A stretch of DNA of 64,000 nucleotides, taken from the NCBI GenBank assembly GCA_963665075.1, contig OY762063.1, forward strand, positions 1,612,001 to 1,676,000, in the 5' to 3' direction. The notes under the pieces are model-generated. The model made no database searches, was not told the origin of the DNA, and saw nothing but the letters and a program-made list of their open reading frames with translations. Position numbers and translations under genes: made by a program. The DNA is from JAPULR01 sp963665075. Lineage in GTDB: Bacteria; Chloroflexota; Dehalococcoidia; Lucifugimonadales; GCA-2712585. Below, in pieces: positions 1 through 7,832 of this stretch (positions within the stretch are counted from its first letter, which is position 1; each line of letters begins with the position of its first letter).

Positions 1-126
1 GCTCACCCCCAGGTCTCGCTGGATGGATGGCAAGGCCAGGTTGATGACGGTTATGTCCATTGCCACCAGAAAGGCGGTGAGGCAGGCCGCCAGCAGGATG
101 AGGCGGCGTTTCAAGTCGTCGGACAA
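1..126 (-). CDS. MFS exporter, DHA2 (EmrB/QacA) type, N-terminal fragment
   Basis: Only the first 42 codons are in the window; the gene runs off its left edge. The peptide has a basic N-terminus (DDLKRR) followed by a first membrane helix ending in FLVAMDITVINLALPSIQ. This is the usual first-helix signature of 14-helix drug:proton antiporters of the DHA2 group, which export lipophilic or cationic compounds. No ATG or GTG lies at the right distance. I chose a TTG at 126-124 because GGAG lies just upstream, beside the stop codon of the previous gene. The short gap suggests co-transcription with the broken MFS gene upstream. The substrate cannot be told from this fragment. Confidence 0.7.
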   Translation of the reverse strand, partial: MSDDLKRRLILLAACLTAFLVAMDITVINLALPSIQRDLGVS

Positions 127-133
127 GCCGCTC

Positions 134-1480
134 CTACGCCCTCTCGCCTTCCGGCGCGGGCGTTGCAATTATTGGCGGCTCAGGCGCGGATTCCTGCGGC
201 AGCCGCGGTCTTCCTCGCTGCTCTCGAATCGTCAGAATGAGAACGACGGAAATCACGAGCAGTATCAGATTGGACCAGATGGCGAGGTCGTAGGTGCCGC
301 GGGCGTCGTAGAGGAAGCCTCCCAGGGCGGCCCCAAAGCCGGAACCGAGGGGCATGACGGCGAACATCATCCCGTAGATGGTGCCCAGATTCTTGACGCC
401 GAACCTGTCGGAGGCGAATGCGGCGGTGAGGGCCACCACCGCATTCCAGGAAAGTCCCACCAAAACTATTCCTGTTATCAGAGTTCCGAGTCCGAATGAA
501 GGAATGCCGAAGAAGGGGATGCCCATCGAGAATAGCACCAGCACGAAGCCGACGCATCGGAGGGCGTAGGAGAAGCTGAGGTAGCCCCTGCGTCCGTGTC
601 TGTCGGAGAGGTGTCCCAACACCAGCGCGCCGAGAATGGCGCATCCGCCTATGAGGCTGAATGTGCCGGCGGCAATGAACGGGCTGTATCCCAGGTCGGT
701 GATGTAGGCCACGATGTGAGCATTCACGAAGCTCATGGTGTACCCTCATACGAAGTAGCCGAAGGTGAGCTTCCAGAAGAAGGGGGTTTTTAGAGCTTCC
801 GCGAAAGTGGAATCGCGGAAGGCGAGGGCGGGGTTTTCGGAGGCTTCGTCGGTGCCGAAGGTCATGGGAGGAGCGCCTTCGGGTTTCAGTCCCACGTCCT
901 CGGGGCGATTGCGGATGAACAGCAGTCCGATGGGGAAGATGACGAGCAGCAGGAGGACGCCGAGGAACTGGTACGCCTGCTGCCAGGAGAAGAGTTCGAG
1001 GAATACGGTGGACGCGGGAACGAGGGCCACGCCGCCGATGGCGCCGCCGCCGTTGATGAGGCCCAATGTGAAGCCGCGTCGCTGGAAGAACCAGGAGCTG
1101 ACGATTTTGGTGAGGGTCGGGCCGGCGGCCAGGGTGAGGCCGATGCTCATGACGGCGAAGATGGCGAAGAGGTGCACCAGGGTCTGGACGTAGGGAAGTA
1201 AGAGCAGCATCGCCCCGACGATGGCGATGCCGATGAGGGCGACGGCTTTGGGGCTGTATCTGTCGGCGAGGTAGCCGCCCACAGGCCGCAGCAGGCCGGA
1301 GAGCATGAAGGTGGTGCCGAAGGCGGTGGCGAGAACGGCGCGGCTCCAGTCGAACTCCTCGGACATGGGCTTGAGGAAGACGCCAAAGGAGAAATGGCTG
1401 CCGGACGCGCCGAAGACGATGAAGGCGCAGGCAAAGGTGACTATCCAGCCGTAGTAGAGGTTCCCCCGGTTGAGCAGCAT
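134..1480 (-). pseudogene. MFS transporter (monocarboxylate/oxalate-type) interrupted by an in-frame TGA
   Basis: Two open segments lie in the same frame, separated only by a TGA (746-748) and three further sense codons. The first, 244 residues, starts LLNRGNLYYGWIV and contains six hydrophobic helices, with a DRYSPK loop after helix 2. The second, 200 residues, starts at an ATG at 736 (MSFVNAHIVAYITDLGYSP) and contains the remaining helices, with a LSDRHGRR loop. Together they give about 448 residues, the normal length for a 12-helix MFS protein of the monocarboxylate/oxalate-formate group. The break falls at the start of helix 7. The simplest reading is a recent nonsense mutation or a sequence error; two split half-transporters are less likely. 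Confidence 0.8.
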
Positions 1481-1576
1481 GATGTTGCTATCTTAGAGAG
1501 TAGCGGCAGGTTTAACAACGGGGGGCTGAGGATTAGGCGGGAGGACGATGTGTCGTCGTGATAGAATCAAGGCATT

Positions 1577-1978
1577 GTGCTTATGCCAAAGAAGCGAAAG
1601 ATGGGCGCAACGCACGTAACCGTAGCAATACGCAACCCGTCCCAACGGGACCGGGTGTGGGAGGGCGAGTTCCTGGTTGATACCGGCGCCACTGATTGCA
1701 TGGTTCCGCGCTCGGCCTTGGAATCCATTGGCCTGCAACCCCTTGGAAAACGGACCTACGAACTAGCCGACGGAAGCAAAATCAAATTCGACGCCGCCGT
1801 TGGGCAGGTGGAGTTCATGGGGGATTTCGTCGGCTCCACCATCTAATTTGGGGATGACGAGACCGAGCCGTTGTTGGGCGTGACCGCGCTGGAGTCGATG
1901 GGCGTCGAGGTTGACCCTCTTAGCCAGACGTTGAAGCGTCTACCGGCGGTGCGGCTCAAGGAGTTCAGACCAGCGTAG
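1577..1978 (+). pseudogene. Retropepsin-like (clan AA) aspartic protease interrupted by an in-frame TAA
   Basis: The first 89 codons encode a retropepsin-like half with the active-site motif DTGATDCMVP, then stop at TAA (1844-1846). In the same frame translation would go on as FGDDETEPLLGVTALESMG and LKRLPAVRLKEF to a TAG at 1976-1978. The GVTALE and LKRLPA segments are the usual C-terminal part of short bacterial clan AA aspartic proteases. The whole frame, 133 residues, fits the family length. Single-base changes could make TAA from TTA, TAT or CAA. The start may be GTG at 1577 or ATG at 1583. These proteins are thought to act as dimers; the truncated form would lose the last strands. Confidence 0.75.
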
Positions 1979-2016
1979 CGCATGAGGAGACAAGCAGGGA
2001 TTCTGGAGCGAAGGCG

Positions 2017-2364
2017 ATGAAGCTGAGTTACGTGGTGGTCTTTGAGCAGGGACCGAATAACTACTGCGCTTATGCGCCCGACGTGCCGGGTTGCGTCAGC
2101 ACCGGGAAAACCTGGGAAGAGATGCAGGCGATGATTAAGGAGGCTCTCCAATTTCACATTGAATTTATGGTGGAAAACGGAGAGGAAGTGCCGGGACCAC
2201 GGATGTCTCTGGAGGAGGCAATGGCCTACCACAGCCAGCCACTGACTGAGGAGGAAAAGGCTTCACTGGCAGAATTCGGCGATGAGGGTCCAGTCCTTTC
2301 TACAACCTTCGAAAGAGTCGAGATTGAGGTGGCGGTGCCGCAGCCGGCGGCGGGCGGCTCCTAG
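2017..2364 (+). CDS. HicB-family antitoxin-like protein without a HicA partner
   Basis: A 115-residue protein whose first 70 residues (YVVVFEQGPNNYCAYAPDVPGC, then TGKTWEEMQAMIKEAL and FHIEFMVENGEEVP) match the partial-RNase-H fold of HicB antitoxins. In complete systems HicB sequesters the small mRNA interferase HicA. No HicA-sized frame with a dsRNA-binding fold is seen on either side, so this is a solitary HicB-type protein. It may be a regulator or a remnant. The C-terminal 45 residues have no recognisable DNA-binding helix. A GGAG-containing purine-rich sequence precedes the ATG. It follows the broken aspartic protease gene by 38 bp on the same strand. Confidence 0.75.
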   Translation: MKLSYVVVFEQGPNNYCAYAPDVPGCVSTGKTWEEMQAMIKEALQFHIEFMVENGEEVPGPRMSLEEAMAYHSQPLTEEEKASLAEFGDEGPVLSTTFERVEIEVAVPQPAAGGS

Positions 2365-2579
2365 CAGACTGAACATCATCACGGCCCTATCGATGGATGT
2401 GTAGGCGCAAGAGAGAAGATGGATTCCGGCTTTCGCCGGAATGACGAAGGAGGTGGTTAGTTGGGGGGCACCCTTCGACAGTCTCAGGGTGAGCGCTTAG
2501 GCGCGGTTGCGGGAATTTCGGTTGCGTCTATAATAGCCTCCACAGTTAGACAACAGCATTGACCCAGGGGAGGCGCATT
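2365..2579. repeat. Intergenic segment with two short palindromic repeats
   Basis: No gene is seen here. A palindrome ATTCCGGCTTTCGCCGGAAT lies at 2423-2442, followed near 2476-2500 by a CTTCGACAGTCTCAGGGTGAGCG-type repeat. Both families recur in many gaps of this window. The last 20 bases hold the GGGGAGG ribosome site of the next gene. Confidence 0.7.
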
Positions 2580-3998
2580 ATGTCCCAGAGCAGAGTGGAT
2601 ACCATCATTGGCGGCGGAAAAGTCGTCACCTCGTCGGAGGTGTTCGACGCCGCCATCGCCATCGTCGGCGAGCAGATTGCCGCCATCGGGCCCGAGCATC
2701 TGCTTCCGCCCGCCGACCGGTACATCGACGCTTCGGGCAAGTACGTGCTGCCCGGCCTCATCGACGCCCACGTGCACCTGGACAGGGTGGACACCTACGA
2801 ACTCGGCTCAATCGCCGCGGCGCATTCGGGCATAACCACTCTATTACCCTTCGGCATCTACGACGACGCTTCGGAGCAGACGTTGCCGGAGGCCATCAAC
2901 AACCATCGGGAGGAGATCGACAGCACGGCGGTGCTGGACTTCGGCTTCCACTTCATCCTCAAGAACCGGCCCTACATCCTGAAGAGTCTGCCCCAGGCCT
3001 TGGAGATGGGCGTCACCTCGTACAAGATGTTCATGACGTACAAGAAGGGCCTCACCAGCATGTGCGACGATGATTACATCTGCGAGGCGATGGCGATGGT
3101 GTCCAAAGGCGGCGGCGTGATGCAGCTTCATTGCGAGTCGGGCAGCATAATCGACTTCCTGGAGGACAAGCTCATCGAAGGCGGCTGCGTCCATCCGACG
3201 GACTTTCCCGGCGCGTGTCCCGACTGGGCGGAGGAGGAAGCCATCAACCGCGCCGTCAAGATGGGCGCGGTGACGGACTGCCCCATCTACGTGGTGCACC
3301 TGAGCAGCCATGTGGGGCTGGAACGGATAAAGCGCGCCCAGGCCGAGGGGCAGCGGGTGTGGACTGAGACGTGCCCGCAGTACCTGCTGCTGTCGGACGA
3401 GGAGATGGCGCGGGTCGGCCCGCTGGCGAAAATCGGGCCGCCGCTGCGTCCGAAGGACGGGCCGGACCAGCCCGCCATGTGGAAGGGGTTGGAGTTGGGA
3501 TATATCTCCACCATCGGCAGCGACCATTCGCCGAGTCCGCCCGGGTCGAAGCCGCCGGGCTGGGACAACATCTTCATCGGACCCGACGGAACGCCCATCC
3601 CCTTCGGGTCGCCGGGGGTGGAGACGGCGGCGCCCCTGGCCTACAGCGAGGGCGTGGCGAAGCGGGGAATGCCGATAACGTGGCTGGCGCGGGTCATGTC
3701 GGAGAACCCGGCGCGGATATTCGGCCTATACCCGCGAAAGGGGTCGCTGCAGGTGGGCACGGACGCGGACTTGACGATTATCGACCCGCAGGACAGCATG
3801 GTTATCCGCGCCAAGGACCACCACGGGAACACGGGCTACAGCCTGTTCGAGGGGTGGGAGTTGAGCGGCAAGCCGTACATGAGCATGGTGCGAGGTCAAG
3901 TGCTGTTGAACCGGGGCAGGCTGGAGCAGAAGCCGGGCTACGGGAGCTTCCTGGAGTGCGGCGGCCCGCGGGCGCCTCTGGGCGGGCCGGTGCATTAG
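2580..3998 (+). CDS. Cyclic amidohydrolase of the hydantoinase/dihydropyrimidinase family
   Basis: A 472-residue metal-dependent amidohydrolase. Visible family features are HVHLD (metal ligands H64 and H66), SYKMFMTYK with the likely carboxylated K149, MQLHCESG and VVHLSS histidines further on, and GSDHSPSP with the fourth-ligand aspartate. This pattern fits dihydropyrimidinases, hydantoinases and allantoinases, which open cyclic amides or ureides. The exact substrate cannot be decided. ATG at 2580 is preferred over an upstream TTG at 2559 because GGGGAGG sits 7 bases before it. A GatC-like small gene and an amidase follow on the same strand, which suggests a catabolic cluster releasing ammonia from amides. 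Confidence 0.88.
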   Translation: MSQSRVDTIIGGGKVVTSSEVFDAAIAIVGEQIAAIGPEHLLPPADRYIDASGKYVLPGLIDAHVHLDRVDTYELGSIAAAHSGITTLLPFGIYDDASEQTLPEAINNHREEIDSTAVLDFGFHFILKNRPYILKSLPQALEMGVTSYKMFMTYKKGLTSMCDDDYICEAMAMVSKGGGVMQLHCESGSIIDFLEDKLIEGGCVHPTDFPGACPDWAEEEAINRAVKMGAVTDCPIYVVHLSSHVGLERIKRAQAEGQRVWTETCPQYLLLSDEEMARVGPLAKIGPPLRPKDGPDQPAMWKGLELGYISTIGSDHSPSPPGSKPPGWDNIFIGPDGTPIPFGSPGVETAAPLAYSEGVAKRGMPITWLARVMSENPARIFGLYPRKGSLQVGTDADLTIIDPQDSMVIRAKDHHGNTGYSLFEGWELSGKPYMSMVRGQVLLNRGRLEQKPGYGSFLECGGPRAPLGGPVH

Positions 3999-4065
3999 AG
4001 CAGCTTTTCATGTCATTCTGAGTGCAACGAAGAATCACGCACACAATCCCAGACGGGAGGAAGAT

Positions 4066-4254
4066 ATGTCCGATTTGAGCTTTGACGACGTTGCTTCTCT
4101 GGCCAAGGCGGCCGGGGTTGAGTTGAACGAGGAAGACCTAGTGGAGGTCACCCACCGGCTGAACGTGACCATTGAGGGGGTGGAGCAGTTCTCCCACCTT
4201 GAACTTCACACCATCGAGGCGGTGCCCTTTCACCCGCTGAATGAGGCTGAGTAG
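4066..4254 (+). CDS. GatC-like small amidase-associated protein
   Basis: A 62-residue acidic protein (SFDDVASLAKAAGVELNEEDL, then HLELHTIEAVPF). The helix arrangement and the closing Leu/Val-Pro-Phe segment resemble GatC, the small subunit that wraps around GatA in tRNA amidotransferase, and the similar small partners of some catabolic amidases. It lies 188 bp before an amidase-signature enzyme. No GatB is present, so a role as a stabilising partner of that amidase is more likely than tRNA amidation. GGGAGGAAGAT precedes the ATG. Assignment rests on length, residue pattern and context. Confidence 0.65.
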   Translation: MSDLSFDDVASLAKAAGVELNEEDLVEVTHRLNVTIEGVEQFSHLELHTIEAVPFHPLNEAE

Positions 4255-4442
4255 GGAGGTTGGTTGGGGGTGCCCCTCCCGCTCACCCTGAGCCTGTCGA
4301 AGGGTCGAGCGGAAGGGCAGCGGCTCAGGGTGAGTAGAAAGGGGATGGATTCCCGCTTTCGCGAGGAGAATAGGGAATGGCGTGGTTCAAACTCACCTCT
4401 ACGAGAGGAATGGAGAGAAGGCAGACTTAGGGGGTTTCAGGT
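4255..4442. repeat. Repeat-bearing spacer between the GatC-like gene and the amidase
   Basis: Holds a CTCACCCTGAGCCTGTCGAA-type repeat near 4275-4305 and a decayed ATTCCCGC palindrome near 4350. A short open frame across it is made of repeat sequence and is not counted as a gene. The spacer separates two genes that would otherwise look like one operon. Confidence 0.6.
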
Positions 4443-5882
4443 ATGAAAGACGATTTTGTAGTTACACATTCAGCGTCGGAGATGGCGGCGCTCATTGCCG
4501 CAAAGGAAGTCTCGCCGGTGGAGATTGTTTCGCAGTACCTGAAGCGCATAGACCGGCTTGACGGACAACTGTATTCCTACATCACCGTCTGCGAGGAAGA
4601 TGCAATGGCGGAGGCCCGCCGGTTGGAGAGCTTGGCCATGCGGGGAGAAATCGTCGGCCCGCTTCACGGCTTGCCTCTGGCAGTGAAGGACCAGTTTCAC
4701 ACCGAGGGGGTCCTTACCACAGCGGCGTCCACCATCATGGCGGACCACGTGTCGGCGGAAGACGCAACGTCTATAGCCAGAGCCAAGGGCGCGGGGGCGA
4801 TTCTGCTCGGCAAGCTGAACATGACGGAGTTCGCCGCCGGCATGGGAGATCGGTACAAGCATCGTGGGATTACCCAAAACCCCTGGAAGCCAGGCCACGA
4901 CGCCGGTGGTTCCAGCAGCGGCTCCGGCGCCGCCATTGCCTCCTCCCTCTGCGCCATTTCTTTGGGCGAAGATACGGGCGGCTCCATTCGCGGGCCGTCC
5001 TCGCTCAACGGCATAACCGGCATCCGGCCCACGTGGGGGCTGGTGAGCCGCTACGGCATCGTTCCCTTCTCCTGGTCTCTCGACACCGGCGGGCCCATGT
5101 GCCGCACGGCTGAGGACGCCGGAATGGTGCTGGGCGCGATTGCGGGCTTCGACCCGAAAGACCCCCTGACGTCGACGCGGCCCGTTCCTAACTACCTCGA
5201 GGGAGTAGGCGATGGACTGAAGGGGCTGCGTATCGGAATCCTGGAAGAGTTGACGGCGTCGGACTACGTGAAGCCCGACGTTCTGCGCGCCGCCGAGTCG
5301 GCTGCGTCTGTCCTTGGCGAACTGGGGGCCGACGTGGAAGAAGTCTCGCTGCCCTTGCTGGATTACATGGGCGCGGTTGGGGCCATTCTGGCGGAAAGCG
5401 ACGGCGCAACCTTCCACCGGCCCTGGCTGGAGGAACGCCCGCAAGACTACGGCCCGGCCATTCGCCGGCGTCTGCTGGCGGCCAGCCTGGTGCCCGGACA
5501 GGTAGTGCACAAGGCCGCGCGGATGAGGGCGCTGTTCCGCCGCGAGTGGCTGGCGTTGTTCGAGAAGTACGACGTCCTGATTTGCCCGACCACCCCCAGC
5601 GTGGCCGGGAAGATCAGCTACGTGGGAGACGTGGACACCAGGGAGCGGGCGGAGCAGCTATTCGGCAATCGGAAGTCCGCGACCTTCCCGGCGGCCCTTG
5701 CGGGCACGCCGGCCATGTCTATGCCCTGCGGGTTCAGCGAGGACGGAATGCCCATCGGCCTGCAGGTCATGGCGCCGCACTTCCAGGAAGCGACGATAGT
5801 CCGAGTGGGGTATCACTACCAGCGGCAGACGGAGTGGCACAAGCGAAGGCCGGAGGAGTATCCTGGGGATGAAACAGGCTGA
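4443..5882 (+). CDS. Amidase-signature family amidase (GatA-like)
   Basis: A 479-residue enzyme with the complete Ser-cisSer-Lys triad region: K82 in PLAVKDQF, the Ser-rich loop DAGGSSSGSGAAIA at residues 153-166, and the nucleophile S181 in GEDTGGSIRGPS. It hydrolyses a carboxamide to acid and ammonia; the family also contains the glutamyl-tRNA amidotransferase A subunit. No gatB is near, and a hydantoinase-type enzyme lies just upstream, so a catabolic amide hydrolase is the better guess. The C-terminal GFSEDGMPIGLQVMAP segment is usual for the family. An ammonium-transporter-family gene follows 83 bp downstream on the same strand, fitting a nitrogen-scavenging group. Confidence 0.88.
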   Translation: MKDDFVVTHSASEMAALIAAKEVSPVEIVSQYLKRIDRLDGQLYSYITVCEEDAMAEARRLESLAMRGEIVGPLHGLPLAVKDQFHTEGVLTTAASTIMADHVSAEDATSIARAKGAGAILLGKLNMTEFAAGMGDRYKHRGITQNPWKPGHDAGGSSSGSGAAIASSLCAISLGEDTGGSIRGPSSLNGITGIRPTWGLVSRYGIVPFSWSLDTGGPMCRTAEDAGMVLGAIAGFDPKDPLTSTRPVPNYLEGVGDGLKGLRIGILEELTASDYVKPDVLRAAESAASVLGELGADVEEVSLPLLDYMGAVGAILAESDGATFHRPWLEERPQDYGPAIRRRLLAASLVPGQVVHKAARMRALFRREWLALFEKYDVLICPTTPSVAGKISYVGDVDTRERAEQLFGNRKSATFPAALAGTPAMSMPCGFSEDGMPIGLQVMAPHFQEATIVRVGYHYQRQTEWHKRRPEEYPGDETG

Positions 5883-5965
5883 TTTGATACTTTCTATCAG
5901 CCTTGATAAATCTCCCCCCCTATGGTAATAATTGGGGCCAATCCCCATTCGGTGAGGAGGACGCA

Positions 5966-7195
5966 ATGGACTCAGGCAGTACTGCTTGGATCTTGACTGC
6001 GACGGCGCTGGTTCTGTTCATGACTCTCCCCGGTCTCGCCATGTATTATTCGGGGCTGGTTCGCTCCCAATCCGCCCTGTCTATGATGTTAAGTTGCGTT
6101 ACCATTGCGGCGTTTGCAAGCATAGTCTGGCTCATCATCGGATACAGCCTGTCCTTCGGGGAAACCTCGGGCGGAATCATCGGCAGCGTAAAGCACGTCT
6201 TTTTCCTCGACTTCAATGGGGAATCCCTCATTTCCGGTCCCAGCGGCCCCATGCCGCTGATTGCCTTTGCCATGTTCCAGATGACCTTCGCCGTCATCGC
6301 TCCCGCTCTCATTGCGGGGGCCTATGCGGAACGGATGAAGTTTCCCGCCATGTTCCTGTTCAGCGGACTCTGGGTCGTGCTCGTGTACTCGCCCATCTGC
6401 CATTGGATATGGGGAAGAGGCTGGCTGGACGACATGGGCGTGATGGACTACGCCGGCGGGCTGGTAGTGTTCACCGCCGCCGGAACCTCGGCGCTGGTCG
6501 CGGCTATCTTCCTGGGCAAGCGCAGAGGCTTCCCCACGCAGATTCGACAGCCCCACAGCCCCGGCCTGGTCGCCGCCGGAGCGGCCATCCTCTGGATCGG
6601 CTCCTTCGGCATGGTTGGCGGCAGCGCCGCCGCGGCCAACGCCACCGCGGGCTTCGCCATCATCGCCACTCACATATCGGCGTCGTCGGCCGCCCTGGTT
6701 TGGGTCTTCCTGGGCCACGTCGGACGTCGCCAGTTCTCCCTTGCGGGCGCGGCCACGGGCGCCGTCGTCGGGCTTGCCGCCGCAGTTCCCGCCGCCGGAT
6801 ACATGGGCCCCGTCGGCGGGCTTATCACCGGCATCGTCGCCGGATTCATCAGCTACGCCACCGTTGGCTTCGTGAAGAGAAAGCTGAACATCGACGACGG
6901 TCTAAACATCTTCGCCGTGTTCGGCGTGAGCGGCATAATCGGCACACTGCTCGTCTCCGTCCTGGCTCTGGACGCCTTGGGCGGCTTCGGATTTACGGAT
7001 GGGAGCCGGAGCTTCGGCCCTCAACTCGGCGTCCAGGTTGTGGGAGTATTAGCGGTGGCGGGCTGGTCTCTAGTGGCCACGACCGTTATCCTGTTTGTGG
7101 TCTCGAAGCTAACCGGCGGACTGAGGATAGACGAAGAAGACGAGTTGCTTGGCCTCGACCTTTCCGCTCAAGGAGAACAGGCCTACGACATATAA
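5966..7195 (+). CDS. Amt/Rh-family ammonium transporter-like protein lacking both pore histidines
   Basis: A 409-residue, roughly 11-helix membrane protein. Amt landmarks are MYYSGLVRS (residues 27-34), FQMTFAVIAPALIAGA (104-119), CHWIWGRG (145-152), MDYAGG with D161, and NIDDGLNIFAVFGVSGIIG (308-326). By alignment in my head with E. coli AmtB, the first pore His (H168, in GTVVH) is F169 here (GLVVF). The second (H318, in GVHGVCG) is F319. AmtB W212 and F215 look like S213 and M216, while the W148 and D160 equivalents are kept. Canonical Amt channels need the twin His to pass NH3, so transport may be altered and a sensor role is possible. ATG at 5966 has GAGGAGG before it; an upstream TTG frame is rejected. 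Confidence 0.85.
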   Translation: MDSGSTAWILTATALVLFMTLPGLAMYYSGLVRSQSALSMMLSCVTIAAFASIVWLIIGYSLSFGETSGGIIGSVKHVFFLDFNGESLISGPSGPMPLIAFAMFQMTFAVIAPALIAGAYAERMKFPAMFLFSGLWVVLVYSPICHWIWGRGWLDDMGVMDYAGGLVVFTAAGTSALVAAIFLGKRRGFPTQIRQPHSPGLVAAGAAILWIGSFGMVGGSAAAANATAGFAIIATHISASSAALVWVFLGHVGRRQFSLAGAATGAVVGLAAAVPAAGYMGPVGGLITGIVAGFISYATVGFVKRKLNIDDGLNIFAVFGVSGIIGTLLVSVLALDALGGFGFTDGSRSFGPQLGVQVVGVLAVAGWSLVATTVILFVVSKLTGGLRIDEEDELLGLDLSAQGEQAYDI

Positions 7196-7410
7196 AGGAG
7201 AAAAGACTGCACGACGTGAATCCGGGAATGTCACGCATCAGTTACAATCGGCGAAATTGAAAGGCGTTTCCACATTGGCCTAAAAGATGGTAAGATTGTC
7301 TCTGCAAAAGTGTTCCTGAGACCGCAAGCCATCATGTCGTCCTTTTTGAAAATAACCGAGGCGGCAGGTTACGCAGCCCGCCGAACGCTACAACTTAGGA
7401 GGTAGACTCA
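7196..7410. other. Leader region of the signalling operon
   Basis: A 215-bp gap between the Amt-like gene and the STAS gene. I see no gene and no convincing -35/-10 pair or terminator hairpin. The region ends in AGGAGGT, a strong ribosome site for the next gene. Confidence 0.4.
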
Positions 7411-7746
7411 ATGGCAGTTAACAGCGACCGCCAGAACGGCACTCTGATAGCGCGTGCCGATGGGCGCATCGATGGAGCCAACGCCCGGGAGTTTCAGGTG
7501 GCCTTGGAGTCCGCCATAGACCCCACCGACAGCAACGTCATTCTGGACCTGGAGAACTTGTCGTATATCAGCAGCGCGGGTCTCCGGGTAATTCTCATGA
7601 CCGCAAAGACCCTCCAGCGGCAGAAGGCGAAGTTCGCCATCTGCTCCCTTTCGCCCTCCATCAAAGAGGTCTTCCAGATCAGCGGCTTCGACCGAATCAT
7701 CCCCATCCATTCGTCTGTGGATGACGCTCTGTCCGCCCTCACGTAG
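7411..7746 (+). CDS. STAS-domain anti-sigma factor antagonist-like protein (SpoIIAA/RsbV type)
   Basis: A 111-residue single-domain protein. The segment ILDLENLSYISSAGLRVIL carries the phosphorylation motif of SpoIIAA/RsbV proteins, with S55 (before AGL) as the likely phosphoacceptor. In such partner switches the unphosphorylated STAS protein binds the RsbW-like kinase; phosphorylation releases it. The phosphatase and kinase that would act on it are encoded directly downstream. AGGAGGT lies 7 bases before the ATG. No sigma factor gene is seen nearby, so the output target is unknown. Confidence 0.88.
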   Translation: MAVNSDRQNGTLIARADGRIDGANAREFQVALESAIDPTDSNVILDLENLSYISSAGLRVILMTAKTLQRQKAKFAICSLSPSIKEVFQISGFDRIIPIHSSVDDALSALT

Positions 7747-7832
7747 GGCGACGCCCCGCCGCTCCCGGTTCGGAGCGGCCCCGGCATAGCCATCTTTGAA
7801 CCTACGTCCAGCAGCTTCCGAGGAGAGGATTG

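Noticed and set aside
746..748. Selenocysteine at the TGA of the MFS gene
   Set aside because: No Sec-insertion hairpin or sel gene could be supported; a nonsense change is simpler.
4264..4446. Short frame between the GatC-like gene and the amidase
   Set aside because: It is built from dispersed intergenic repeat sequence.
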